Source of the DNA: Anaerolineae bacterium | GTDB taxonomy: Bacteria > Chloroflexota > Anaerolineae > Anaerolineales > Villigracilaceae | Assembly (NCBI GenBank): GCA_021324435.1 | Contig: JAJPIZ010000007.1 | Location: 1 to 64,000 of the forward strand | Direction of reading: 5' to 3' | DNA: 64,000 nt | Part shown: piece by piece, positions 1 to 6,373 of the stretch | Layout of the letters: every line of letters starts with the position of its first letter | Numbering within the stretch: position 1 is the first letter of the stretch | Program-made: the position numbers and the translations under genes | The notes under the pieces: generated by a model | The model's database searches: none | What the model was told of the DNA's origin: nothing | Seen by the model: the letters and a program-made list of their open reading frames with translations, nothing else

Positions 1-1
1 C

Positions 2-265
2 GAGCATCTCGACAAAATCCCCTTGCCCGCGGTCTACGCGGTCTCTCTCGCCGCGCGCGGAAGACCAAAGCAGAAATTGGAAAAATATATTTCCGAGTGG
101 CGGCACGTCAAGCCGCGCACTACCGGCCATGACTTGAAGAAACTCGGCCTCGAGCCGGGACCGAAATATCAGAAGATTTTATGGCGCCTGCGCGCCGCGT
201 GGCTGGATGGTGCTGTACACTCTAAGGGCGAAGAATTACAATTAATTGAAGTCTTGACAAAGTAA
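2..265 (+). CDS. CCA/A-adding tRNA nucleotidyltransferase, C-terminal fragment
   Basis: The reading frame is open from the window edge, so only the last 87 residues are present. They contain a G-x-DL-x3-GL-x-PGP block (around residues 39-50 of the fragment) followed by a WRLRAAWLDG segment. This is typical of the C-terminal RNA-binding part of class II tRNA nucleotidyltransferases, which add or repair the 3' CCA end of tRNA in the cytoplasm. The catalytic head domain would lie upstream of the window. The assignment rests on this tail motif alone; a related poly(A)-polymerase-like head domain protein cannot be excluded. Confidence 0.6.
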   Translation, partial: EHLDKIPLPAVYAVSLAARGRPKQKLEKYISEWRHVKPRTTGHDLKKLGLEPGPKYQKILWRLRAAWLDGAVHSKGEELQLIEVLTK

Positions 266-310
266 TACTTATCAACTTATCTGCGTTGGTAAATATGCAA
301 GGAGGCAAAC

Positions 311-808
311 ATGCGATTTATCACGGCAATTCTCTTGGCAATCACGGCTTATGTTGGAGTGCTTCTCGTTTTAGGGGCCATTTTTGATTATTTAATGTTC
401 TGTCCCGGTTGGGAAAGGGGGTTTTTATCAGGACTGGAATGGTGGTATCCAATAGCAGTTTTTGTTTCAGTTGTTGTAAATTGGTTTTTGGCAGGATACC
501 AAAAAGATATGTTCATGATAAATGGATCTGGCACGAAATTGTTTGGCCAGACACCGTCCCAGAATGGCTATATTGCTACCAAGTGGATCAGCCTGTTTTG
601 GTTCCCGATTCTTCCAGTGGAATCCTATGAGGTTTTAGCAAAGCAACAATCAGGGATGCAGGCGAACTATACTTTCACGCCACTCGAAGATTTGCACTGG
701 CCTCAAATTATCGTAACCGCAATAAAAGGATATGGAATTCTTTTTAGCATAATAGTCGCTTTTGCAGTATTTTTCAATTTCATTTGTTTCTCGGTCTTCC
801 CGCACTGA
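311..808 (+). CDS. Membrane protein of unknown function
   Basis: A 165-residue protein with a strong Shine-Dalgarno (AAGGAGG, 7 bases before ATG). Hydrophobic segments lie at about residues 1-30, 45-62 and 135-160. The middle holds a conserved-looking G-Y-x-ATKW-x-SLFWFP-x-LPVESY block that resembles the membrane-proximal motif of small uncharacterised bacterial membrane proteins. The stop TGA is directly followed by the ATG of the HisN-like gene, so the two are probably co-transcribed and translationally coupled. I do not recognise a function. The gene is more AT-rich than its downstream neighbour. Confidence 0.75.
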   Translation: MRFITAILLAITAYVGVLLVLGAIFDYLMFCPGWERGFLSGLEWWYPIAVFVSVVVNWFLAGYQKDMFMINGSGTKLFGQTPSQNGYIATKWISLFWFPILPVESYEVLAKQQSGMQANYTFTPLEDLHWPQIIVTAIKGYGILFSIIVAFAVFFNFICFSVFPH

Positions 809-1615
809 ATGAACCTTAGACACTACTATGATTTTGCGACCTCCCTCGCCTACCGTGCCGGCCGCATCACGCTCGGCTATTTCAACACGGGCAGCCGCCC
901 CGATTTCAAAGCGGACGACACTCCTGTCACCGCCGCGGATCGGGCGGCGGAGGAATTCATTCGCGGCGAGATCGAGAAGGCCTATCCCGGCCATGCCATC
1001 ATCGGCGAGGAGTTTGGGGAATCGTTTCCCTCTCTCAGCGGGAGAGGGGTTAGGGGTGAGGGAGAAGAGCCTATACGCTGGATCATTGACCCGATTGACG
1101 GGACCAAGTCCTTCATGCGCGGCGTGCCGCTGTACGCGGTGTTGATCGGATTGGAGATTGATGGTGTGGTGCGAGTCGGCGCGGCCTACTTCCCGGCGCT
1201 GGACGAAATGCTGTGCGCGGCGGACGGCCTCGGCGCATGGTGGAATAGCCGCCGCGCCCACGTCTCGGAGGTGGACTCAATGAAGCAGGCTTGTGTCTGC
1301 TACACCACGTACCACAACTTCGAGAAGCGCGATCTCTCGGTGTGGAAACGTCTCTCCGACGCGGCTTACATGATGCGCGGCTGGTCAGACGCGTATGCGT
1401 ATTTGGCGGTGGCCACCGGCCGCGCCGAGGTGGCGCTCGATCCGTTCATGAAGGTCTGGGACTGCGGTCCGTTCCCGGTTATCTTTCGCGAGGCGGGTGG
1501 ATACTTCGGATCGTGGAGCGGGGAGGAGGGTCACACACACGGGGAGGCGCTGGCTTGTAACGCCGCGCTCCGGCCCGAGGTCCTGAAATTGATGCGGGGC
1601 GAGTCTGGAGATTAA
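809..1615 (+). CDS. Inositol-monophosphatase family phosphatase, histidinol-phosphatase (HisN)-like
   Basis: A 268-residue Mg-dependent phosphatase of the IMPase fold. The metal-binding motifs are present in order: GEE near residue 70, WIIDPIDGT near residue 91, and WDCGP near residue 211. The long aromatic stretch before WD and the REAGG after it fit HisN-type histidinol-phosphatases (histidine biosynthesis, histidinol phosphate to histidinol) better than myo-inositol phosphatases, but substrate cannot be fixed from sequence. An unusual feature is a short insert just after GEE, encoded by a palindromic repeat at 1026-1061. It adds about a dozen Ser/Gly/Arg/Glu residues between two conserved motifs. 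Confidence 0.8.
   Translation: MNLRHYYDFATSLAYRAGRITLGYFNTGSRPDFKADDTPVTAADRAAEEFIRGEIEKAYPGHAIIGEEFGESFPSLSGRGVRGEGEEPIRWIIDPIDGTKSFMRGVPLYAVLIGLEIDGVVRVGAAYFPALDEMLCAADGLGAWWNSRRAHVSEVDSMKQACVCYTTYHNFEKRDLSVWKRLSDAAYMMRGWSDAYAYLAVATGRAEVALDPFMKVWDCGPFPVIFREAGGYFGSWSGEEGHTHGEALACNAALRPEVLKLMRGESGD
1026..1061 (+). repeat. Palindromic repeat inserted in frame in the HisN-like gene
   Basis: The arms CCCTCTC (1028-1034) and GAGAGGG (1042-1048) form a hairpin, followed by GTTAGGGGTGAGGG. The complementary strand reads CCCTCACCCCTAAC, a sequence style familiar from dispersed bacterial repeats that encode LTPNPSPAERG-like peptides. A related copy lies inside prmC at 43934-43983. Here the element is translated and keeps the frame. 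Confidence 0.65.
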
Positions 1616-1621
1616 CTAATT

Positions 1622-1721
1622 TGTCACCCTGAGCATAGCGAAGGGTCTCGCCGCTTCGCGGCGGGATTCTTCACTCCGGAGCCTGCGCTGAGCGCAGTCG
1701 AAGCGGTCGTTCAGAATGACA
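1622..1721. repeat. Dispersed inverted repeat, TGTCACCCTGAGC family, copy 1
   Basis: About 100 bases bounded by TGTCA and TGACA, with an inner GCCGC-GCGGC hairpin and the phrases AAGGGTCTC and GGGATTCTTC. The same order of blocks is found in the opposite orientation at 53291-53368, so these are two copies of one family. It fills the gap between the HisN-like gene and the DUF2726 gene. Confidence 0.8.
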
Positions 1722-1740
1722 AGTCATTACTAATCAGCAG

Positions 1741-1746
1741 TATAAT
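1741..1746 (+). promoter_or_regulatory. Consensus -10 box for leaderless DUF2726 gene
   Basis: A perfect TATAAT ends 6 bases before the ATG at 1753, so transcription would start at or next to the start codon. No Shine-Dalgarno is visible. A candidate -35 (ATGACA, 1716-1721, 19-base spacer) is formed by the end of the adjacent repeat element. Confidence 0.6.
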
Positions 1747-1752
1747 TTGGGC

Positions 1753-2370
1753 ATGGCGGATCGCTCATCCATCAAATTGGGAATTTCCATCCAACCGCAA
1801 GACAAGTCGCTCCCGTATCGTTTGCGTGAGCACTTTCTTTCAACGCCGGAGGTCGCACTGTATCAAACGTTGAAAGAGATGGCGGGAGATCGCTACATCG
1901 TTTTTGCCAAGGTTGCGCTGAACGACATTTTCCTGATCGTGCGCCCGAACGAAAACGTGCATTACTTCAATAAAATCTTTCGCAAGCATGTGGACTTTCT
2001 GCTATGCAATCCACGTTCGCTGAAGCCGGAGATCGGCATCGAACTCGTCAAGCCGATTTCCAAAAGCGAGACGCGCGCCAACGATCAATTCATGGAAGAC
2101 TTGTTTCTCGCCGCGGGCCTGCCGCTGGTGCATATTCCGTCCAGCGAACATTACGAGATTTCAGATATCATCTCACTCTTCCAATTGGCGATTACAAAAG
2201 CAAAGAAGAACGGACACTCCGCGAAGATTTCGCAAGACTCGGTGCCTATGTGCCCGGTGTGCGGAAAGATGATGGTGCTTCGCACGCATCGTTCCGGACC
2301 TCGGGCCGGCCAGCTGTACTACGGCTGTATTGATAACCCGCGCTGTCCCGGCACGGTGGCGGCGAACTAA
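1753..2370 (+). CDS. DUF2726 protein with C-terminal topoisomerase-type zinc finger
   Basis: A 205-residue protein. The N-terminal two thirds match the DUF2726 pattern (nuclease-like fold with LYQTLKEM, then KVALNDI, and later a conserved AAGLPLVHIP stretch), which is often linked to restriction-endonuclease-like domains. The C-terminus has four cysteines, CPVC and a later C-x5-C, in the style of the C4 zinc finger of topoisomerase I, suggesting DNA binding. ATG at 1753 was chosen over the TTG two codons upstream because the -10 box sits 6 bases before it. It is monocistronic, ended by a strong terminator. The exact role is unknown. Confidence 0.75.
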   Translation: MADRSSIKLGISIQPQDKSLPYRLREHFLSTPEVALYQTLKEMAGDRYIVFAKVALNDIFLIVRPNENVHYFNKIFRKHVDFLLCNPRSLKPEIGIELVKPISKSETRANDQFMEDLFLAAGLPLVHIPSSEHYEISDIISLFQLAITKAKKNGHSAKISQDSVPMCPVCGKMMVLRTHRSGPRAGQLYYGCIDNPRCPGTVAAN

Positions 2371-2403
2371 TTTTGTACACGAATAAACACAAATTTGCAT
2401 GAA

Positions 2404-2446
2404 GGATAAAAAACTCCCGACGATCACTATCGGGAGTTTTTTATCC
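2404..2446. terminator. Bidirectional intrinsic terminator
   Basis: A perfect 17-base stem (2404-2420 with 2430-2446) and a 9-base loop; A-tract on one side and T-tract on the other let it work in both directions. It separates the converging DUF2726 gene and DCC-family gene. Confidence 0.9.
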
Positions 2447-2483
2447 AATTATGGAATTCGTGGATTGGTCCCAGCCAAAATCG

Positions 2484-2900
2484 CTATAAGAATCTGGACT
2501 GTAAATCTTTGGTCGAGACCATACACACATCCGTCCTTCCGAACCATTTGTAGCGATTTCTTGCAATCCAGTCATAGATCGAATCGAGGATCATTTCCGG
2601 CAACACCAATCCGATCCGCGAGAGGATCGGCCACGGCATGGACAACCTGCTCGCGATTTTTAGCGCGGCTTTTGATTTGTAATACGGTGTTCCATGCTCA
2701 ATATAGACTACCGTGTCGAGGAAATTTTCAGGCAATTTGCACCATTTCAAGAGCTCTTTTCCCGCGTCGGATTGCGCCCAGGCAAATTTATAAATCCTGT
2801 TTTTGTCTCGCTTCACGACAAAAGAAACAGACCATGAACATAAATTGCATACCCCGTCGAACAAAATGATTTTTGAGTTGAGAATTTCATCCTGATTCAT
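2484..2900 (-). CDS. DCC-family (DUF393) thiol-disulfide oxidoreductase-like protein
   Basis: A 138-residue protein with the family signature DGVCNLC close to the N-terminus, where the two cysteines form the CxxC-like redox pair. The family is thioredoxin-like and usually of unknown substrate. The start ATG at 2900 overlaps the stop of the upstream NAD(P)-binding gene (ATGA arrangement), so it is the last gene of the four-gene unit headed by the GbsR-like regulator. A longer frame beginning further upstream would run into the neighbouring gene and is not supported. The redox motif suggests a role in thiol or membrane-stress homeostasis, but this is inference. Confidence 0.85.
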   Translation of the reverse strand: MNQDEILNSKIILFDGVCNLCSWSVSFVVKRDKNRIYKFAWAQSDAGKELLKWCKLPENFLDTVVYIEHGTPYYKSKAALKIASRLSMPWPILSRIGLVLPEMILDSIYDWIARNRYKWFGRTDVCMVSTKDLQSRFL

Positions 2901-3802
2901 TGATAATGCCTTTTCAATTCCGACGCGTACTTCATGCCGACGCGGTCTTTGTTCGCTTCCAGCCAATCTGCGAAGCGGGTTTTGCAAGTCGGCGGGTCTT
3001 TTGATACAAGCAGGTTTGCCATCAAGCCGTCCACTTCTTCAGGCGTGAGCAGGACATCTCCTAAAAATAAACTCAAGAATTGGGCCGCCCAAAGCACCAG
3101 CCGCGGCGGCAGGAAAATCAACGGTCGTTTCGCGCCGATCTTTTCTCCAATTAATTCCACCATTTCTTTGAACGTGAAGATGTCCGGGCCGACGGCATCC
3201 ATAATCGAATTCCCTTTTTCGTAAACGGCTTTCACCGCCAAATCTGCCACATCTTCGACGCAGACGGGTTGCAGTTTATAACCACCATCGCCGGGCAGGG
3301 CAAAGGCGGGGAAACGCCGCATGAGGAACGCGATGTTGTTGATCAGAATATCTTCCGCGCCGACTAACACCGTCGGGCGAAGGATTGCGTATGACATTCC
3401 CGATTCGATCACCGCCTTTTCGTTGGCGGCCTTGCCCCAGAAATAGGGCAGGGAGGAATCCGCTGACGGGTTGGTGATGCTGATGTGAACCATCCGCTTC
3501 ACGCCCGCCGCCTGCGCGGCATTGACAAGTTTGCGTGTGTTCTCGACGGCACGCGGCTGGGTGTTTGCGCCTTTATCGAAGCGCACCCAGTAGGTGTTGA
3601 CCAAAACGTCAGCGCCTTTGAGCGATTCGATCAGCCTGCGCTCATCCTTGAAGTCCAGCGGAAAGGCTTTGACTTGTCCATTGAAAGGATCAGGGCGATT
3701 CGGATGCCCGGTCAGCGTGACGACCTCTTCGCCGCGCGTCAACAATCGTTGCGTGATGTATTTGCCGGAATATGAAAATGAGCCGGTGACTGCAATTTTC
3801 AT
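2897..3802 (-). CDS. NAD(P)-binding Rossmann-fold protein (NmrA/atypical SDR type)
   Basis: A 301-residue protein starting MKIAVTGSFSYSGKYI, a GxxxxG-type dinucleotide-binding loop variant (T-G-S-F-S-Y-S-G), followed by a beta-strand and later PVCVEDVADL, as in atypical short-chain dehydrogenases of the NmrA/NDUFA9-like group. The catalytic YxxxK is not evident, so it may sense or bind NAD(P)H rather than catalyse. The ATG at 3802 overlaps the stop of the 39-residue membrane protein gene, and its own stop overlaps the DCC gene, showing tight translational coupling. Substrate unknown. Confidence 0.8.
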   Translation of the reverse strand: MKIAVTGSFSYSGKYITQRLLTRGEEVVTLTGHPNRPDPFNGQVKAFPLDFKDERRLIESLKGADVLVNTYWVRFDKGANTQPRAVENTRKLVNAAQAAGVKRMVHISITNPSADSSLPYFWGKAANEKAVIESGMSYAILRPTVLVGAEDILINNIAFLMRRFPAFALPGDGGYKLQPVCVEDVADLAVKAVYEKGNSIMDAVGPDIFTFKEMVELIGEKIGAKRPLIFLPPRLVLWAAQFLSLFLGDVLLTPEEVDGLMANLLVSKDPPTCKTRFADWLEANKDRVGMKYASELKRHYQ

Positions 3803-3918
3803 TTTGTCTCTGTCTTGTTTGGCTTTGGCGTAACTAGGGTGATGAAGGAAACGATGATCGCGGAACAAATCAGAAATGTCAGTGCAATCTCAGTCAAAAA
3901 AGAAACAATGATATTCAT
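3799..3918 (-). CDS. Small single-pass membrane protein (39 aa)
   Basis: A 39-codon gene starting MNIIVSFLTEIALTF, with one hydrophobic helix covering about residues 3-30 and a short charged tail (PKPNKTETK). A Shine-Dalgarno GGAGTG lies 3 bases before the ATG. Its TGA overlaps the ATG of the NAD(P)-binding gene in an ATGA, and it begins 9 bases after the stop of the regulator gene. This packing argues that it is a real gene in spite of its size. Function unknown; the context suggests a membrane anchor or a small regulatory subunit for the downstream products. Confidence 0.65.
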   Translation of the reverse strand: MNIIVSFLTEIALTFLICSAIIVSFITLVTPKPNKTETK

Positions 3919-3927
3919 GTTCACTCC

Positions 3928-4458
3928 TTACTTTAAGATGGATAAAACTTTCTGGACGGTTGTTGTTCCCAAGCTGTCCAACTTTGCCACGGCGCGTGAC
4001 AACGTATCAATCGCGTCGAAGAAATCCTGTAAAGCCTGCACCCGTTCGAGCAGGAATTTCCGTTCCGCCTCCTCCATGGACCCTTTGGCGGCCCGCAGTT
4101 TCTCGAGCGTTTCCCGCACGGACCGCACCGCGTTGTCGAACTCGCGGTTCTGCCGTTCGCCGAGGATGGAACGAATCGCCTTGTAGAAATCCGTCTCGGC
4201 CACGTAGTAATCTTTGCGGTCGCCCAGTTTGGTGGAGCGATGGACCAGTCCCATGCGGGCCAGGGCGCGCACATTCGTGCTGACCGCGCCTTTGGTGTGT
4301 CCACTTTGCGCAACAAGTTCATCCAGGGAGAGCGGGGTGGGGGAAAGATACAAGATGGCAAACACCGCACCGACTCCTTTTGGGAGCCCCCAGAAGTGGC
4401 TGATGTGACTCAGCCCCTCGGTAAAGCCCTGTTTGATTTGGGTGAGTTCTTTGGTCAT
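3928..4458 (-). CDS. GbsR/MarR-type winged-helix transcriptional regulator
   Basis: A 176-residue regulator. The winged-helix region spans about residues 25-105 (LSLDELVAQSGHTKGAVSTNVRALARMGLV, then a GDRKDYYVAE wing), followed by a long helical C-terminus that would make the dimer. The SHFWGLPKGVGAVFA opening is characteristic of the GbsR family, in which known members repress choline or glycine-betaine genes. No betaine genes are adjacent here, so the ligand is open. The gene heads an operon with a 39-residue membrane protein, an NAD(P)-binding protein and a DCC thiol protein. A palindromic operator lies at its own promoter, so it is probably autorepressed. Confidence 0.85.
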   Translation of the reverse strand: MTKELTQIKQGFTEGLSHISHFWGLPKGVGAVFAILYLSPTPLSLDELVAQSGHTKGAVSTNVRALARMGLVHRSTKLGDRKDYYVAETDFYKAIRSILGERQNREFDNAVRSVRETLEKLRAAKGSMEEAERKFLLERVQALQDFFDAIDTLSRAVAKLDSLGTTTVQKVLSILK

Positions 4459-4525
4459 AGTTTTTGCCTTGTTTACGCTTCGACTACCTGGCGCACTCAG
4501 TGTAAATCGTGGTTAATTTAGAATG

Positions 4526-4573
4526 TTTAGTAAAAACTAAATGAAATATATAATAAAATGTTTGGCTTGTCAA
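4526..4573 (-). promoter_or_regulatory. Promoter and operator of the GbsR-like operon
   Basis: Read on the minus strand: -35 TTGACA (4573-4568), 17-base spacer, -10 TATATT (4550-4545). Directly downstream is a perfect inverted repeat TTTAGT-AAAA-ACTAAA (4526-4541), which covers the expected transcription start. A repressor bound there would block the promoter. The operator style (TTTAGT/ACTAAA) is like known GbsR/MarR sites. The rest of the 4459-4634 gap holds nothing else recognisable. Confidence 0.8.
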
Positions 4574-4634
4574 GGACAAAAAATCCGCCGCGAGCTGGCG
4601 GCAGATCAGGGCTTGAAAGTGAAATTTTGATTTT

Positions 4635-5198
4635 CTATTGGCCTGGAAACAGCGCTTGCATGACCTCTTCGCCGTTCATCCCGGGATTCAATTTCTTGTA
4701 CTCAGAAATGTGAATATTGAAAATGCGCTGGTCTTCTTTCATCTTGAAAGTAATTTGCACGACCCCATCCTGTCCGCCGGGCACGAGGCCCCGCGGAAAC
4801 GCATCCAGTGTTTTCATTACGGCAATCAGCCAATTGCCCAGTTCCTTTTTGTCTTTCAGGTTTTTTACCATGACGGTCACATAAAAATCGGTCTCCATTG
4901 CGCCGAATTCTGTGTGACCGTCCGCATAGACGCAATCCTCGCCATAAGCCTGAGCGCTTCCCGATGCTTCGGGTTGAAGAGTTTTGACGGCTTTGTCCAC
5001 TTTTTCAGAAATTTCAGGCAGGGCGTGATATGCCCAGACATAATAACAGCCCTCATAGGTGGGAGCGATGATCGGCGTTTCCGTTGCGAGTGAATATGCA
5101 TCCGGCGTTTCATCGTCAACGGGCAGTGTTGTTGAAGTCTGCGCGATCGAACTGCAGGCTGTTAAGAAGAGCAAGGTGAGGAGAATGAAAATCCGCAT
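4635..5198 (-). CDS. Lipoprotein of unknown function
   Basis: A 187-residue protein beginning MRIFILLTLLFLTACSS, a clear lipobox signal peptide (L-T-A-C). The mature part has two further cysteines (YEGCYYVWAYHALPEISEKV and YGEDCVYADG) that could form a disulfide, and a mixed alpha/beta region without known motif. ATG at 5198 is chosen because the signal peptide starts there; an upstream in-frame start would add a non-signal leader. It is next to, and probably co-transcribed with, the FecR-like lipoprotein gene. It would sit on the outer face of the cytoplasmic membrane. Confidence 0.8.
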   Translation of the reverse strand: MRIFILLTLLFLTACSSIAQTSTTLPVDDETPDAYSLATETPIIAPTYEGCYYVWAYHALPEISEKVDKAVKTLQPEASGSAQAYGEDCVYADGHTEFGAMETDFYVTVMVKNLKDKKELGNWLIAVMKTLDAFPRGLVPGGQDGVVQITFKMKEDQRIFNIHISEYKKLNPGMNGEEVMQALFPGQ

Positions 5199-5199
5199 C

Positions 5200-6015
5200 T
5201 TATCCGCCGGGAGGCGATTCGTCGGTTGGAGCCTCATCGGGTGGCGACGCTTCATCTGTTGGAGGCTCATCTGTGGGCATCTCCTCCTCGATGGGTTCGG
5301 GGCTGGGCAACCACTCCGGCGAGCCGTTCTCGAAGAATTCCTGCGCGTCCGGGTTCTCGTTCACCCATTGTTGAATTTCCTCTTCGCTCATTTGCTCGGC
5401 ATCGGAGGGCGCTTGATCTTCCTCGATGGTTGATTCTTGTCCATCGGTCAATTCAACCTCGCCTTGATCGTTTTCCAAAGAACAATGTCCTTCAAGACAG
5501 GAAGCTTGGAGTTTCTTTGCGTTGGGATCATAGTTCACACCGAGCAAGCTCCCGCGCACTGATGCGACGCCCGAAGGCGTTTCCACTTGCAGACTGCCGC
5601 CTTTCAGCAAGACCCAGATCTGACCGAAATCGAGTTTTATGCGAGTTGCCGATTTACCGTCTTGGTCTATGTCGAGCGCAGTGACTGTGTACAGCGAATT
5701 CGGGCCAACGCGCACAATGGTCCCATCTGATAGAAGATCGACGCGAGCCCGGCTGTTGTCGCCTGTCTTCACTGAATCACCGACGGATAATTTCATGCCA
5801 TTCTGCGCGGCTGTAAAGTCCGCGCTTTGTCCCAAACGAACGCTGACTTCGTTGCTGATCTCATTGACGGTCGCTTGCCGAGGCGAAGAGGAAAGCGGAT
5901 TTGACGCGGGCCCGCTTCCAGTCGAGGCGGGAGGCGGAACGCTTTGTCCGGTTCCGCAGGCCGCCAGCAATAAACTTGCCAACAAAATCAGGTGCGTCAA
6001 TAAGTTTTTATTCAT
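5200..6015 (-). CDS. FecR-domain lipoprotein
   Basis: A 271-residue protein with signal peptide and lipobox (LLLAACG), a FecR-type beta-rich domain at about residues 50-165 (VRLGQSADF, GDSVKTGDNSRARVDLLSDGT, GQIWVLLKG, TPSGVASVRGS), and a low-complexity acidic tail rich in Pro, Glu, Asp and Thr. FecR domains of this kind occur in cell-surface and extracytoplasmic proteins, not only in ferric citrate signalling; no ECF sigma factor is adjacent. It is divergent from feoA-feoB, so an iron link is possible but not shown. It shares an operon with the next lipoprotein. Confidence 0.85.
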   Translation of the reverse strand: MNKNLLTHLILLASLLLAACGTGQSVPPPASTGSGPASNPLSSSPRQATVNEISNEVSVRLGQSADFTAAQNGMKLSVGDSVKTGDNSRARVDLLSDGTIVRVGPNSLYTVTALDIDQDGKSATRIKLDFGQIWVLLKGGSLQVETPSGVASVRGSLLGVNYDPNAKKLQASCLEGHCSLENDQGEVELTDGQESTIEEDQAPSDAEQMSEEEIQQWVNENPDAQEFFENGSPEWLPSPEPIEEEMPTDEPPTDEASPPDEAPTDESPPGG

Positions 6016-6045
6016 TCATGCCTCAGATATATTTTACCTAATTTT

Positions 6046-6062
6046 TATCGAAAATCACGATA
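6046..6062. promoter_or_regulatory. Short inverted repeat in the fecR-like/feoA divergent region
   Basis: TATCG-AAAATCA-CGATA, a perfect 5-base inverted repeat with a 7-base spacer, lies between the divergent FecR-like and feoA genes. It could be an operator for a metal-responsive regulator; it does not match the classical Fur box. Short arms make chance occurrence possible. Confidence 0.3.
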
Positions 6063-6136
6063 TTTAGACCTTTGAGCGAGGACGATTATCACTTATTCTC
6101 GCGCGTCCATCAAGTTATAACCGCACCGGAGACCTT

Positions 6137-6373
6137 ATGCGGCTGTCGGACGCGCCACTCAATAAAATTGTAAAGGTGATCGGGGTTGAAGAGAGCAATC
6201 TTCAATTAAAGTTGAGTCAATATGGTTTGTTCAAAGGCGATTGCTTGCGTGTCATTCGATCCGCGCCTTTGGACGGGCCGTTGCTGATCGAGGTCAATGG
6301 CCGCACGTTCGCGCTGGGTCGTCGCGTGGCGAAAAAAGTTTTAGTGGAGGAAGTGTCATGCGAGTCGCATTGA
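6137..6373 (+). CDS. feoA: Ferrous iron transport protein A (FeoA)
   Basis: A 78-residue SH3-like protein (MRLSDAP, GLFKGDCLRVIRSAP, GPLLIEVNGRTFALGRRVA). It matches FeoA, the small cytoplasmic partner of the FeoB ferrous iron transporter. A GGAG-like ribosome binding site lies upstream. Its 3' end overlaps the feoB start by 16 bases, which supports coupled translation of a FeoA-FeoB unit. No FeoC follows. Confidence 0.9.
   Translation: MRLSDAPLNKIVKVIGVEESNLQLKLSQYGLFKGDCLRVIRSAPLDGPLLIEVNGRTFALGRRVAKKVLVEEVSCESH

Noticed and set aside
650-1261. Minus-strand frame of 203 codons over the HisN-like gene
   Set aside because: It is a shadow of the real gene; its LTPNPSPAERG piece is only the repeat read backwards.
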